Assembly (NCBI GenBank): GCA_963666505.2
Contig: CAXXXL010000003.1
Span: 62,001-126,000, forward strand
Source of the DNA: JABGQS01 sp963666505
Lineage (GTDB): Bacteria; Bacillota; Clostridia; Christensenellales; SZUA-584
Direction: 5' to 3'
Length of the DNA stretch: 64,000 bases
The notes beneath the pieces were generated by a model. That model made no database searches. It was given only the letters and a program-made list of their open reading frames with translations, and had not been told where the DNA came from. Numbering within the stretch: position 1 is the first letter of the stretch; each line of letters starts with the position of its first letter. Position numbers and translations under genes: made by a program. Below are positions 6,360-18,308 of the stretch, one piece after another.

Positions 6360-6471
6360 GACAGGCGTCGAAATACAAGGCGGCAAGCTTGCTTAAGGCA
6401 GGAGCGTATTTACATACGTGACTGTCTTTATGCAGGCGCTGCCAACGCCGTAGTTCGTCGTCTGACGATGA
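6360..6471. repeat. Spacer repeat R2 (about 111 bases) between 23S and 5S
   Basis: Second copy of R1, in direct orientation, starting 204 bases after it. It shares the blocks ACAAGGCGGCAAG, GAGCGTATT, CATACGTGA, GCTGCCAAC and AGTTCGTCGTCTGACGA. It ends about ten bases short of the 23S 3' end, so it is transcribed as part of the rRNA precursor and must be removed in processing. Confidence 0.8.
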
Positions 6472-6480
6472 TTAAAATTA

Positions 6481-9509
<3,029 letters not shown>

Positions 9510-9883
9510 TTTGAAGATTTAAATCTTTGTTTTCTAAGACTTTCGCTCTAACTTTTTCGAAATTGTATGGTGCATTTTATTGCACCTACCTTTAAAAAAT
9601 TTAAAGTTTACTTCTTACTTCATATGCAGTTTTCAATGTTCTTTCGCCAGCTCTCGCTGATTCCCTTTTTCACAGTCTGCCGACTGTTACTTTCGGGCCT
9701 GTCCGGCTCAACCCGTATACAGCTTTTTTTCTTTTTTAGTCAAAAAAATTTTGACCTGCACCCCTTGTTTCATGAGGCCTTGTTCACACCTTGTGTGTGG
9801 TGGGCTCAAGTGGACGGCGCTTGGCTCCGGCTCTCACGCTTATGCGCTTTCTGCAAGTTTGCTTCTCCCTAGCCTTTCGGCTT
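9510..9883. other. tRNA-Ile to 23S spacer
   Basis: A 374-base transcribed spacer of the rRNA operon. It contains a small hairpin GGTGCA-TTTTAT-TGCACC near the 23S 5' end (9567-9584) and a decayed partial copy of tRNA-Ile (9799-9856). No gene is supported. Confidence 0.7.
9799..9856 (-). pseudogene. Decayed 3' part of tRNA-Ile
   Basis: GGTGGGCTCAAGTGGAC (9799-9815) is identical over 17 bases to the 3' end of the intact tRNA-Ile at 9885-9901, and CTCACGCTTAT (9833-9843) matches its anticodon arm at nearly the same distance. The T arm between them is scrambled and the 5' half is missing, so it is not a functional tRNA. Confidence 0.7.
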
Positions 9884-9960
<77 letters not shown>

Positions 9961-10025
9961 CCATTTTAGGTGGATCCATTCTAGCTCGCCTCTTTTAAAC
10001 CTTTTGGCTGTTTGCCTTTTGGTTT

Positions 10026-10101
10026 TGGTGGAGATGAGCGGGATCGAACCGCTGACCCCCTGCTTGCAAGGCAGGTGCTCTCCCAGCTGAGCTACACCCC
10101 C
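10026..10101 (-). tRNA. tRNA-Ala (TGC)
   Basis: 76 bases, acceptor stem GGGGGTG with CATCTCC (two G-T wobbles), anticodon loop CTTGCAA giving TGC, T loop TTCGATC and an encoded CCA (10026-10028). First tRNA after the 16S gene in the operon. Confidence 0.97.
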
Positions 10102-10232
10102 CCAGTTAGGGTTTTGCTTCCTTGAAAATTACCAGCACTACTAAGAGACACTTTTCTTCTAAGTTAAGTCTCTTGCCAGGTTCCCCTGGTCTTTTTGGCA
10201 TCCTATATATATGCCTTTTTGTCTAATGTACA

Positions 10233-11770
<1,538 letters not shown>

Positions 11771-12100
11771 AAATATTTAAACTGCTGTTCCTAAAAACCG
11801 CAGCCTATTTTACAAACTTTCGTCTGTCTCTGACTCAACTCAAATTCTTTGCGTCTCTTTTGTAGTGCTGTATTTCCTATTTTCAAGGTTCTTTTTGCCG
11901 CCCCCTATCAGAGGCGGCTCAACTATAGTAACAAATCGCTTACCCAATGTCAACTTATTTTTATTGTTTTTTCCTGTTTCTTTGCAGGTGTTCACATTAT
12001 TACCTATTTAATCGAATTTATGCTTAAAAAAGCGCGATGTTTGCTTAAATTAGATCCATATAAGGACATTTCACGGAATTGAACATTATAATATAAAGAA
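11771..12100 (-). promoter_or_regulatory. rRNA operon leader and promoter region
   Basis: This 330-base gap carries the rRNA promoter TTGACA (11948-11953), 17-base spacer, TACTAT (11925-11930), with transcription starting near 11918. The transcript opens with a strong hairpin GCCGCCTC-TGATA-GGGGGCGGC (11897-11918) followed by AAAAAGAACCTTGAAAATAG, a boxA-like antitermination element (about 11876-11893). No gene is seen. Confidence 0.8.
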
Positions 12101-12122
12101 AGACTGCCTGTTCAGGCAGCCT
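12101..12122 (-). terminator. Terminator overlapping the end of the eight-repeat membrane protein gene
   Basis: Minus strand: CTGCCT-GAAC-AGGCAG then TCTTTCTTT. The stop codon TGA (12112-12114) lies at the start of the loop. Confidence 0.75.
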
Positions 12123-13386
12123 TTTTAAGATTTTGTGAGCCGGCAGTTTTCTTTTTTACCTTAAAATAATACATGCTCAATGGCCACCACAGTATGCCAA
12201 ATGCGGGATATACAAACCATATCGAATCTGGCGAAGTCATTCTGTTAACTATTGCAAAAAGGGCGATAGTCACAACAGAGGCGCATACCGACATCCCGAA
12301 GTACATTTTCCTTGGCCCGAAAAACATCCCCATAGCTGCCCACAGCGCAGGGTAGACAAGATATACGAACCAGAGGTATCCAGGTGAGAGCAGCAGGTTT
12401 AAAGCTCCGTAATATATAAGGAACAAAACAATGCTTATTATAATGAAGCTTATTTTTGTAATGTGCTTTTTAAAACCTACGCATACCGGCCACCATACAG
12501 CCGGGAAAACCACATATAGATACCACGGGTGGATACCCGGAGTCTGCAGGTGGTATATCAAGAACGAATACCCTATTATCACAGCAGCTGACACCATCGC
12601 AAAGGCAAGTGTCTTTGCTCTTTTGCCCAGCAGCATTACCGCAGGCCACCAGACAACAAAGAATATAGTTTGATGAAACCAAAGAGTACCCGGCGTGTGC
12701 ACAAGGTTTATCAGCGCAAGAAACCCTATGACGACAATACTCATTACTACGGAATACAGCTTTGGATTTTTCTTTGCTAAAAACATAGAAAGCGGCCACC
12801 ATGCTACAACAAACGCCGGATAATAGAACCATATGTATGACGGTGACGTAAGCAGATTTACAAGCGCAAGGAATGCAGCTGCATATATGCTTGAGACAAC
12901 AGAGTAGAGTTTATATTTCCCCAGCCCGCACAGTGTCTGGCTAAGCGGCCACCAAATAACTGCAAACGCCGGATATATAAACCATATCGTATTCGGCGAA
13001 GAAACAAGATTGACGACCAAAAAGAAAACTGTTATATATATGGATGCTATTACTGAAAAGAGTTTCGATTTTTTTCTTCTTACCGTCAGCATTACGAGCG
13101 GCCACCACCATATCAGAAATACTGGGAATATAAACCACGGGTATACAAACGATGAAATAAGATTTACCAGCAAGAAGAACACCGTTACAAGTATGGCGCA
13201 GGCTATCGAAAACATAGTGTACTTCTTGTTGCCTGCAAAGTATACGCTAAGCGGCCACCATGCAACCGCAAATGCAGGGTATATAAACCACGGGTGTCCG
13301 AAATATGTTATGAAGTTAATTACAAACATCATAGCGGTTATTACCAGCGAGCTTACAACCGCAATGATAAAAGGTTTCTTATTCAT
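12112..13386 (-). CDS. Membrane protein made of eight tandem WWP repeats
   Basis: The 424-residue protein is almost entirely membrane: eight repeats of about 52 residues, each with two hydrophobic segments, of the pattern S-x7-FF-x-LVNL-x-TSP-x3-WFxYPAF-x-V-x-WWPLS, separated by short basic turns (KKNPKLYS, GKYKLYS). Seven repeats keep WWP; the seventh has LWAAM instead. The single-copy version of the same repeat is in the upstream HAAS protein (AILWWPLSMFF). I do not know a function; the operon with PadR and HAAS proteins suggests a repressor-controlled membrane stress or envelope function. It overlaps the upstream gene by eight bases. Expected topology is about 16 helices with basic loops on the inside. 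Confidence 0.88.
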   Translation of the reverse strand: MNKKPFIIAVVSSLVITAMMFVINFITYFGHPWFIYPAFAVAWWPLSVYFAGNKKYTMFSIACAILVTVFFLLVNLISSFVYPWFIFPVFLIWWWPLVMLTVRRKKSKLFSVIASIYITVFFLVVNLVSSPNTIWFIYPAFAVIWWPLSQTLCGLGKYKLYSVVSSIYAAAFLALVNLLTSPSYIWFYYPAFVVAWWPLSMFLAKKNPKLYSVVMSIVVIGFLALINLVHTPGTLWFHQTIFFVVWWPAVMLLGKRAKTLAFAMVSAAVIIGYSFLIYHLQTPGIHPWYLYVVFPAVWWPVCVGFKKHITKISFIIISIVLFLIYYGALNLLLSPGYLWFVYLVYPALWAAMGMFFGPRKMYFGMSVCASVVTIALFAIVNRMTSPDSIWFVYPAFGILWWPLSMYYFKVKKKTAGSQNLKKAA

Positions 13387-13804
13387 TCTTAGCCTTCTTC
13401 CCCTTATTCAGCCAGACAAAGAACATAGAGAGCGGCCACCACAATATTGCAAAGGTCGGGTAAACAAACCATATTGAGCGTGGAGAGTAATAGAAGTTGA
13501 TGAAGAGCATAAGTCCTATCACAAGAGCGCTTCCCCAAATCGAAAACCAGAGATTGTTTAGGTAATTGGGCTTTTTCTTTTTCCTTGGAAAACCGGCACC
13601 CATAAGGTCTCTTTTGATTTCGCTTACATCACCAAGGTCTACTATTGCTTTATTTACAGCATCTTCTTCATCCTTGCCCGATTCTACCAAATCCGCAACC
13701 TTCTCTTCAAGGTTCGAAACTATCTCCTGTATTATGCTGTTCTTGTCTTCACTATCCGGAACATCGCTGAACAGCCCTTCCACATATTCTTTAAGATTTA
13801 TCAT
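13379..13804 (-). CDS. HAAS/DUF1700-type membrane protein with one WWP repeat
   Basis: The 141-residue protein has an N-terminal HAAS-like domain (about 1-65, with EIVSNLEEKVADLVESGKDEE and the helical AIVDLGDVSEIKRDL), a basic linker (PRKKKKPN) and one copy of the membrane repeat found eight times in the next gene (about 85-130). HAAS/DUF1700 proteins usually follow PadR regulators and are thought to act with them. Here the gene overlaps padR upstream (ATGA, four bases) and the repeat protein downstream. Start ATG at 13802-13804. Confidence 0.85.
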   Translation of the reverse strand: MINLKEYVEGLFSDVPDSEDKNSIIQEIVSNLEEKVADLVESGKDEEDAVNKAIVDLGDVSEIKRDLMGAGFPRKKKKPNYLNNLWFSIWGSALVIGLMLFINFYYSPRSIWFVYPTFAILWWPLSMFFVWLNKGKKAKNE

Positions 13805-14130
13805 TTTTCATCCTCCATAAATAAATTAATTATTTCCTTAGTGATTTTCCATTCACCGGCCTTTTCTTCGAAATACTCTCTTCCAAGGGCCGTGACTTTA
13901 TAATACTTTCGCTTCCTGCCGTGCGTTATCTGCCCGCTGTACGATACAATGTATTCGTTCTTCTCAAGCCTTTGGAAAACAGCATACAAAGTCGCTTCCT
14001 TGATTTCGAACTGGTTGTTTGTACGGCTGCTGATTTCTTTGGATATTTCATAGCCGTATCTGTCTTTTTCAATTATGAGCTTCAGAATTATGGCATCCAG
14101 ATGCCCACGTATAATATCAGAACTAATCAT
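13801..14130 (-). CDS. PadR-family transcriptional repressor
   Basis: The 109-residue winged-helix protein shows the PadR pattern: LDAIILKLIIEKDRYGYEISKEI (about 11-33), FEIKEATLYAVFQRLEKNEYI (about 44-64), GRKRKYYKVTALGREYF (about 75-91). These regulators repress their own operon until a phenolic or drug ligand or envelope signal is present. A longer frame begins at 14211 but would start inside the -35 box, so the ATG at 14128-14130 is chosen; AAAGGGGA is rather far upstream (17 bases). The promoter at 14183-14211 carries a perfect inverted repeat, probably the operator. Confidence 0.9.
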   Translation of the reverse strand: MISSDIIRGHLDAIILKLIIEKDRYGYEISKEISSRTNNQFEIKEATLYAVFQRLEKNEYIVSYSGQITHGRKRKYYKVTALGREYFEEKAGEWKITKEIINLFMEDEK

Positions 14131-14176
14131 TATATATTTATACTTATCCCCTTTCTTGATTATTACTCCATTACAT

Positions 14177-14211
14177 AGAGTAATACTACTGCAAATTACT
14201 CTATCTGTCAA
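14177..14211 (-). promoter_or_regulatory. padR operon promoter and probable operator
   Basis: Minus strand: TTGACA (14206-14211), 17-base spacer, TAGTAT (14183-14188). A perfect inverted repeat AGAGTAAT-N10-ATTACTCT covers 14177-14202, overlapping the spacer and the -10 box. A second partial dyad (TTACTC and GGAGTAA) follows just downstream. Position fits autorepression by PadR; binding is inferred. Confidence 0.8.
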
Positions 14212-14317
14212 GGTAATTTTTATTAGTTTTTATTTTTAAAATCAATCAAATTTTCAATATACATAGCAAGCTGCTTTTTAATATGCTAAAATTAACACAA
14301 AAAAAGGAAAATCAACT

Positions 14318-15451
14318 ATGTTTAAACTATTGAAACTGGAGATGGGCGACCCCAAGCTTGTCAAACAGTTTAGAGAAAAGCTGATCCTTGAAAACAGTAA
14401 ACGTGTTCTTATTTTAATGACATTCATAACCGCTTCACAGCTTATCTTCTTGCTTCTTGAAGCTTCAGGTATTCTTCAATGGTCAATAAGTGTTTTTTTA
14501 TATCGTGCACTCGTTATATTTATATGTGCCTTGTTCACGCTTCTTATCTATATATATAGAAGAAAAGAATTAACTAATAAAGCTATCCGTGATCTGGGAA
14601 TAATCACTGCAACTCTAAATGTAGTAGTTTCAGTGCTGGGCATCTATTTTACTATATATATGTTCAGAATTGGTGGCTCAAGCTTCTCAGCTTTGCTGCT
14701 TGCAGCATATCTTTTAAGCCTGAGCTATATACGCAAGCCAGGTTTCTATACCGTAGTTTGTCTTTCTATCTTTATCGCTCTTAGTGTTTTTATCATTCTT
14801 AGGTTTGGAGACACGTCGGCATTATTTATAGGCGAATACTTAATAACATTCGTATTCATCGTTCTTTTGTGCATCGGCAGCTACCTTAACTATCAACGGC
14901 ACTGGAGCCTTTTCATGCAGGAGAGAAAGATAAGAGAGATAAGCAAAGAGCTTAAGTATATTTCACAAACTGATGAGGCAACCGGTATATACAACAGGCG
15001 TAAAGCCATAGATGAGCTTGAGAACCAGGTAGCCCTATCAAAGCGCTACGGTACTGTTTTTAGCATAGCGCTTATTGATATCGACAACTTTAAAATGGTA
15101 AACGACAATCACGGGCATATAACCGGGGACTATGTTCTGAAAAGCTTTTCCGACTTTCTCAAAATCAATCTGCGGGAAACCGACATTTTGGGCCGTTTGG
15201 GCGGAGACGAATTCATTTTAATAATTCCCCAATGCGACGCTCAGAGCGCATATAAATTTATCGAGCGGATCCGCGAGAAGATGGAAAACCACATTTTCGA
15301 TAAAAACGCACATATGACGTTTTCTGCTGGAGTGTGCTCTCATATTCCGGGCCAAACTGTTTCAGATATAATCAATTGCGCAGACCGTGCTCTTTACGCA
15401 TCGAAAGACAGGGGGCGCAACATAGTCAGTCTTTATGAATCAGACAAGTAA
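14318..15451 (+). CDS. Membrane diguanylate cyclase (GGDEF)
   Basis: The 377-residue protein makes the second messenger c-di-GMP from two GTP. The first about 200 residues are hydrophobic with five or six membrane helices; the GGDEF domain covers about 215-375, with the intact GGDEF signature in LGRLGGDEFILI and the inhibitory I-site RETD placed exactly five residues before it. This suggests an active, feedback-inhibited enzyme. No recognised sensor domain is present, so the membrane part is the presumed input. It has AAGGAAAA before ATG, a weak extended -10 (TG-C-TAAAAT, 14284-14292), and its own terminator. It is a single-gene unit divergent from padR. Confidence 0.92.
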   Translation: MFKLLKLEMGDPKLVKQFREKLILENSKRVLILMTFITASQLIFLLLEASGILQWSISVFLYRALVIFICALFTLLIYIYRRKELTNKAIRDLGIITATLNVVVSVLGIYFTIYMFRIGGSSFSALLLAAYLLSLSYIRKPGFYTVVCLSIFIALSVFIILRFGDTSALFIGEYLITFVFIVLLCIGSYLNYQRHWSLFMQERKIREISKELKYISQTDEATGIYNRRKAIDELENQVALSKRYGTVFSIALIDIDNFKMVNDNHGHITGDYVLKSFSDFLKINLRETDILGRLGGDEFILIIPQCDAQSAYKFIERIREKMENHIFDKNAHMTFSAGVCSHIPGQTVSDIINCADRALYASKDRGRNIVSLYESDK

Positions 15452-15480
15452 AGAATACTCTTTTATATAACAAATACGGG

Positions 15481-15506
15481 CCGCAGCCAAAATCTGCGGT
15501 TTTTTA
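15481..15506 (+). terminator. Terminator of the GGDEF gene
   Basis: CCGCAG-CCAAAAT-CTGCGG followed by TTTTTT; a classic intrinsic terminator 30 bases after the stop. Confidence 0.85.
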
Positions 15507-15537
15507 TTTAAAAAGTTATAATATCAAGCTTTATAAC

Positions 15538-15608
15538 TTAATTATTTTAATATATATGTTAATTATTTTAATTTTTATATTGACATATTTAATTATTTGT
15601 GCTATAAA
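15538..15608 (+). promoter_or_regulatory. Promoter of the DUF2089 operon with three phased direct repeats
   Basis: TTGACA (15580-15585), 17-base spacer, TATAAA (15603-15608). TTAATTATTTTAAT occurs at 15538-15551 and 15559-15572, and a shorter copy TTAATTATTTG at 15589-15599 between the promoter boxes. The spacings of 21 and 30 bases are close to two and three helical turns, which suggests protein binding on one DNA face. The region is also simply very AT-rich, so this is a suggestion. Confidence 0.6.
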
Positions 15609-15639
15609 TATATCATAATTTGATTATCGAGGTGAAAAA

Positions 15640-16014
15640 ATGAAACTTACAGCCCCCACTCACTGCCCTGTATGCGGCGGAGACTATGAGATAACGAAAC
15701 TGACATGCAAAAAGTGCGGCAGCGAACTGTGCGGACATTTCTCAGGCTGCGAATTTTGCGAGCTCAGCGAAGAGGATTCGTTTTTCGTGCTGACTTTCCT
15801 TAAATGCAGGGGCAGCATCAAAGATGTAGAAAAGGAGCTTGGCATCTCTTATCCTACCGTCAGGAGCAAGCTCGACAACATAATAAAGCGGCTGGGGCTT
15901 AAAAGCACCGTATCTGCTCAGGACCTAAAAGAACAAAGACAGGACATTATCGACAGACTGGGTAAAGGCAAGATAACCGCAGACCAGGCTGCCGAAGAAC
16001 TAAGAAATTTATAA
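15640..16014 (+). CDS. DUF2089 zinc-ribbon/HTH protein
   Basis: The 124-residue protein has two CxxC pairs (CPVCGG and CKKCGS) plus CEFCEL, forming a zinc ribbon, then a sigma-like helix-turn-helix (SIKDVEKELGISYPTVRSKLDNII, about 64-87), and a C-terminal segment (GKGKITADQAAEELRNL) similar to the start of the next protein. DUF2089 proteins are presumed transcription factors. It heads a four-gene operon with a SHOCT-like protein, a hypothetical and a holin-like membrane protein, as in yvl-type operons of Firmicutes. AGGTGAAAAA precedes the ATG. Autoregulation through the promoter repeats is possible. Confidence 0.88.
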   Translation: MKLTAPTHCPVCGGDYEITKLTCKKCGSELCGHFSGCEFCELSEEDSFFVLTFLKCRGSIKDVEKELGISYPTVRSKLDNIIKRLGLKSTVSAQDLKEQRQDIIDRLGKGKITADQAAEELRNL

Positions 16015-16031
16015 CCGGAGGAAAACAAAAA

Positions 16032-16466
16032 ATGAATGATGAAATTTTAAAAGTGCTGGAAATGGTTAAAGAAGGAAAGATAACAGTTGAAGACGGCGAA
16101 AAACTTATCGCTGCACTGAAGCAAAGCAGCGGGGAAGACGAGACGCCGAAAAAAGAGCCGAAGGGTAAATCAAAATACTCCATGCTTCGTATACGCATAG
16201 ACGCAAAAGACCCGAATAAAAAGGAAGAAGAAGCAAAAGTAACAGTTAACGTTCCGCTGACTCTTGCAAGAAAAGCCGCAGGTCTTCTTTCACTGGTACC
16301 AAAAGACACTAAGAAAGACTTAAACGAAAAAGGCATCGATCTTGACTCCATCGACCTAAAAGAGCTGATAGACCTGTTCGAGCTTGGCGAGCTTGACGAA
16401 GAACTCGTAAACATAAAGGTCGGGGACGAAGAGGAAGGAGCTACGGTGAAGATCTATGTTGACTAG
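16032..16466 (+). CDS. SHOCT-like domain protein
   Basis: The 144-residue protein begins with a short helical oligomerisation-type domain (ILKVLEMVKEGKITVEDGEKLIAALK, about 5-30), as in YvlB/SHOCT-like proteins, then a charged linker and a beta/alpha region with MLRIRIDAKD and VNVPLTLARKAAG. The same KITxExGxxL segment is at the end of the preceding DUF2089 protein. Function unknown; members of this type of operon respond to envelope stress in some Firmicutes, which is only an analogy here. AGGAGG-like sequence (CCGGAGGAAAAC) lies before the ATG; the 3' end overlaps the next gene by 11 bases. Confidence 0.8.
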   Translation: MNDEILKVLEMVKEGKITVEDGEKLIAALKQSSGEDETPKKEPKGKSKYSMLRIRIDAKDPNKKEEEAKVTVNVPLTLARKAAGLLSLVPKDTKKDLNEKGIDLDSIDLKELIDLFELGELDEELVNIKVGDEEEGATVKIYVD

Positions 16467-16746
16467 GAAAACCAGATTCGTGATACTATATTTGCGCATC
16501 GGGTTTTTCAGGCTCCCAATCATACTCCCGATGCGGTGCATTCACGAGGTCTTTGAAGGTTATCAGGATCTCTTTGCACCTTTCAGATTCTTCTGCGAGA
16601 AGATATGGGGCTATCTGTCGGTAGCCGAGGGCGCAATGCTTCTGGTCAAAAACTACGAACCGCTCGACCTTGTTGACGTAGACGTTAAAAGCAAGAGTGA
16701 CGACGGCAGAAAAGAGCGTGTCATTTTAAAGATAGTAACGAGGTGA
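16456..16746 (+). CDS. Hypothetical protein of the DUF2089 operon
   Basis: A 96-residue protein not recognised. The first half is basic and moderately hydrophobic (RFVILYLRIGFFRLPIILPMR), the second half charged with VDVDVKSKSDDGRKERVILKIV. It overlaps the preceding gene by 11 bases and its stop lies just before the next start, so it is translationally coupled and very probably real. GGAGCTACGGTGAAG within the previous gene can act as the ribosome binding site. Confidence 0.65.
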   Translation: MLTRKTRFVILYLRIGFFRLPIILPMRCIHEVFEGYQDLFAPFRFFCEKIWGYLSVAEGAMLLVKNYEPLDLVDVDVKSKSDDGRKERVILKIVTR

Positions 16747-16751
16747 GCAAG

Positions 16752-17111
16752 ATGATAAGACTGTTTGTTAAATTTGTACTCTATTACGGCATCCTTACTG
16801 CTTTCATGGCTTTCGGATGGCTGCCCGGAGCAACGGCTCTTGCACTGCTGGGCGCCGCTGCGGTGCTGGCAGGTGTCAACACCTTCTTGCGCCCGCTGCT
16901 CGTAACGGCCGCCCTTATGGTCAACGCAATAACTTTTGGAATCGCAAGTGTATTTGCAAACCTACTGAGCATAGTGATAGCAAACGCAATAATCGGCGGC
17001 GTGATGACTTCAGGTTTCTGGGTTATGCTGCTTATAGCTCTTGTGATAATGCTGACCGACGACACCGTGCGCAACATCCGCCAGGCTATAAAACCCGCTG
17101 TAATCGAATAA
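16752..17111 (+). CDS. Holin-like phage holin family 4 / YvlD-type membrane protein
   Basis: About 119 residues with four hydrophobic segments and the pattern GAAAVLAGVNTFLRPLL (about 33-49), as in the PF04020-type membrane proteins that accompany PspC/YvlB-like genes. It is not a phage gene by context. The frame opens at a GTG at 16743, but GAGG (16740-16743) is spaced eight bases before the ATG at 16752, which I take as the start. Last gene of the operon, followed by a terminator. Function unknown. Confidence 0.82.
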   Translation: MIRLFVKFVLYYGILTAFMAFGWLPGATALALLGAAAVLAGVNTFLRPLLVTAALMVNAITFGIASVFANLLSIVIANAIIGGVMTSGFWVMLLIALVIMLTDDTVRNIRQAIKPAVIE

Positions 17112-17123
17112 TCCCTAAAACTA

Positions 17124-17150
17124 AAAGCGACCTGAAGGCCGCTTTTTTTA
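17124..17150 (+). terminator. Terminator of the DUF2089 operon
   Basis: AAGCGACC-TGAA-GGCCGCTT with a run of T residues, 13 bases after the last stop. Confidence 0.75.
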
Positions 17151-17207
17151 TTCGCTTAAAACCAACGGCTGCACGCATTTCTGCCCGATACGCTTTATTT
17201 GCAGGTG

Positions 17208-17271
17208 TGATATAATATTAAGGTAAGAATTGTTATCGACCGAGCCCGGCTGCAATAGCTGTATGCCGGGG
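17208..17271 (+). promoter_or_regulatory. Extended -10 promoter and 5' hairpin of the lipoprotein gene
   Basis: TG-A-TATAAT (TATAAT at 17211-17216) with a weak -35. The leader has a stem CCCGGC-N13-GCCGGG (about 17246-17271) ending about 18 bases before the start codon. It is not followed by a T run and does not match a riboswitch I know. Confidence 0.5.
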
Positions 17272-17289
17272 ATTTGAGAGGTTAATATT

Positions 17290-18201
17290 ATGAAAAAAGC
17301 GTTTTTTGTAATTATAGCCCTGATGCTAACTCTTGTTTTCGGCGGCTGTCCGGAAACCAAAAACAACCTTGAACAAAACAACATCGGCAGCGAGAGCAGC
17401 CAGGGTGAAAATGACGATGAAGCGATGATCGGCAGCTCCGGGAGTTCTTCCGGCAGTTCGGGCAGTGCTTCGGACGAAAACAACCAAAGTTCTGGCAGCA
17501 GTTCCGGCGATGGATTGTCGGAAGCAGACTTTAATAAGATAGACTGGAACTATGACGCATACTCAACCTTCTTCAAGGTGGTTACCGATGAAGCTGTTAT
17601 CTATTATTGGGACGGCGGCGAAACGGTGCTTATGACCATGCCGGACATGCTCATGTATATGTTCAGTGGAGCGGGAGAGTCTACCAGCATAGCTGTCGAT
17701 TTAAAGTCGGGTTATATCACCGAAGGATATGGCTTTGCCTCCATAACCCAGCTGGCAAACGCAGAAAGTCTTGCACAGCAGGCCGCCCCGAAGTACCAGA
17801 GCTATGCCGGAATGGAAATCTTTTCAGACGAAGATATGTATGTGTATACGTTCTCTATTGAAGGCGGAACAGCATCATACTACGTAAACAAGAGTCTTGT
17901 CTGCGTCGGGTGGACATACGTTTCGGATGAAGGACAGGTAACTTATATACTCGAAGGCAGCGCTTCGTTCGAAGCCGTAGTGGACAATGCTTTCAAGGAA
18001 TACGCCGACGGCAGCTCCGGCGGCGGTGAAGAAAAATATTCGGATACTGACGGCGACGGATACTCCGACTGGAACGAAGAGCGTCCGCCCAGCCTCGAGG
18101 AGTTTGAAACGCTGACCGAAAGATGGAAGGACGAGGGTCTTGAGGGTACGGATTACTTCAGAAAAGCCGCCCAGGTTTTCTCGCAGGATATAGGCAGCTG
18201 A
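17290..18201 (+). CDS. Secreted lipoprotein with Ser-rich linker and calcium-type loop
   Basis: The 303-residue protein has a lipoprotein signal (MKKAFFVIIALMLTLVFGGC, Cys about residue 20), a linker of Ser/Gly/Glu repeats (about 45-75), a globular domain of unknown family (about 80-235) and a C-terminal DTDGDGYSDWNEE loop (about 252-264) like the calcium-binding repeats of thrombospondin type 3 or dockerin. Unknown function; membrane-anchored outside the cell. It stands alone between terminators. GAGAGG precedes the ATG. Confidence 0.8.
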   Translation: MKKAFFVIIALMLTLVFGGCPETKNNLEQNNIGSESSQGENDDEAMIGSSGSSSGSSGSASDENNQSSGSSSGDGLSEADFNKIDWNYDAYSTFFKVVTDEAVIYYWDGGETVLMTMPDMLMYMFSGAGESTSIAVDLKSGYITEGYGFASITQLANAESLAQQAAPKYQSYAGMEIFSDEDMYVYTFSIEGGTASYYVNKSLVCVGWTYVSDEGQVTYILEGSASFEAVVDNAFKEYADGSSGGGEEKYSDTDGDGYSDWNEERPPSLEEFETLTERWKDEGLEGTDYFRKAAQVFSQDIGS

Positions 18202-18258
18202 TTTTATACACCGAAATATCTATGTCTAGTTCTATATAGTTGATTATTTAGTGAACAT

Positions 18259-18298
18259 AAAAAAGGCAGACAAGCCGTAAGCTTGACTGCCTTTGCTT
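18259..18298. terminator. Bidirectional terminator between lipoprotein gene and hppA
   Basis: AAAAAAGGCAG-A-CAAG-CCGTAAG-CTTG-A-CTGCCTTTGCTTTT: a stem with A and T runs on both sides, placed between convergent genes. Confidence 0.85.
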
Positions 18299-18308
18299 TT
18301 ATCTTCCG

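Noticed and set aside
12470..13477. Open frames on both strands inside the eight-repeat membrane gene
   Set aside because: Shadows created by the repeat; no start signals and no family resemblance.
14131..14211. N-terminal extension of PadR
   Set aside because: The longer frame would begin in the -35 box of its own promoter.
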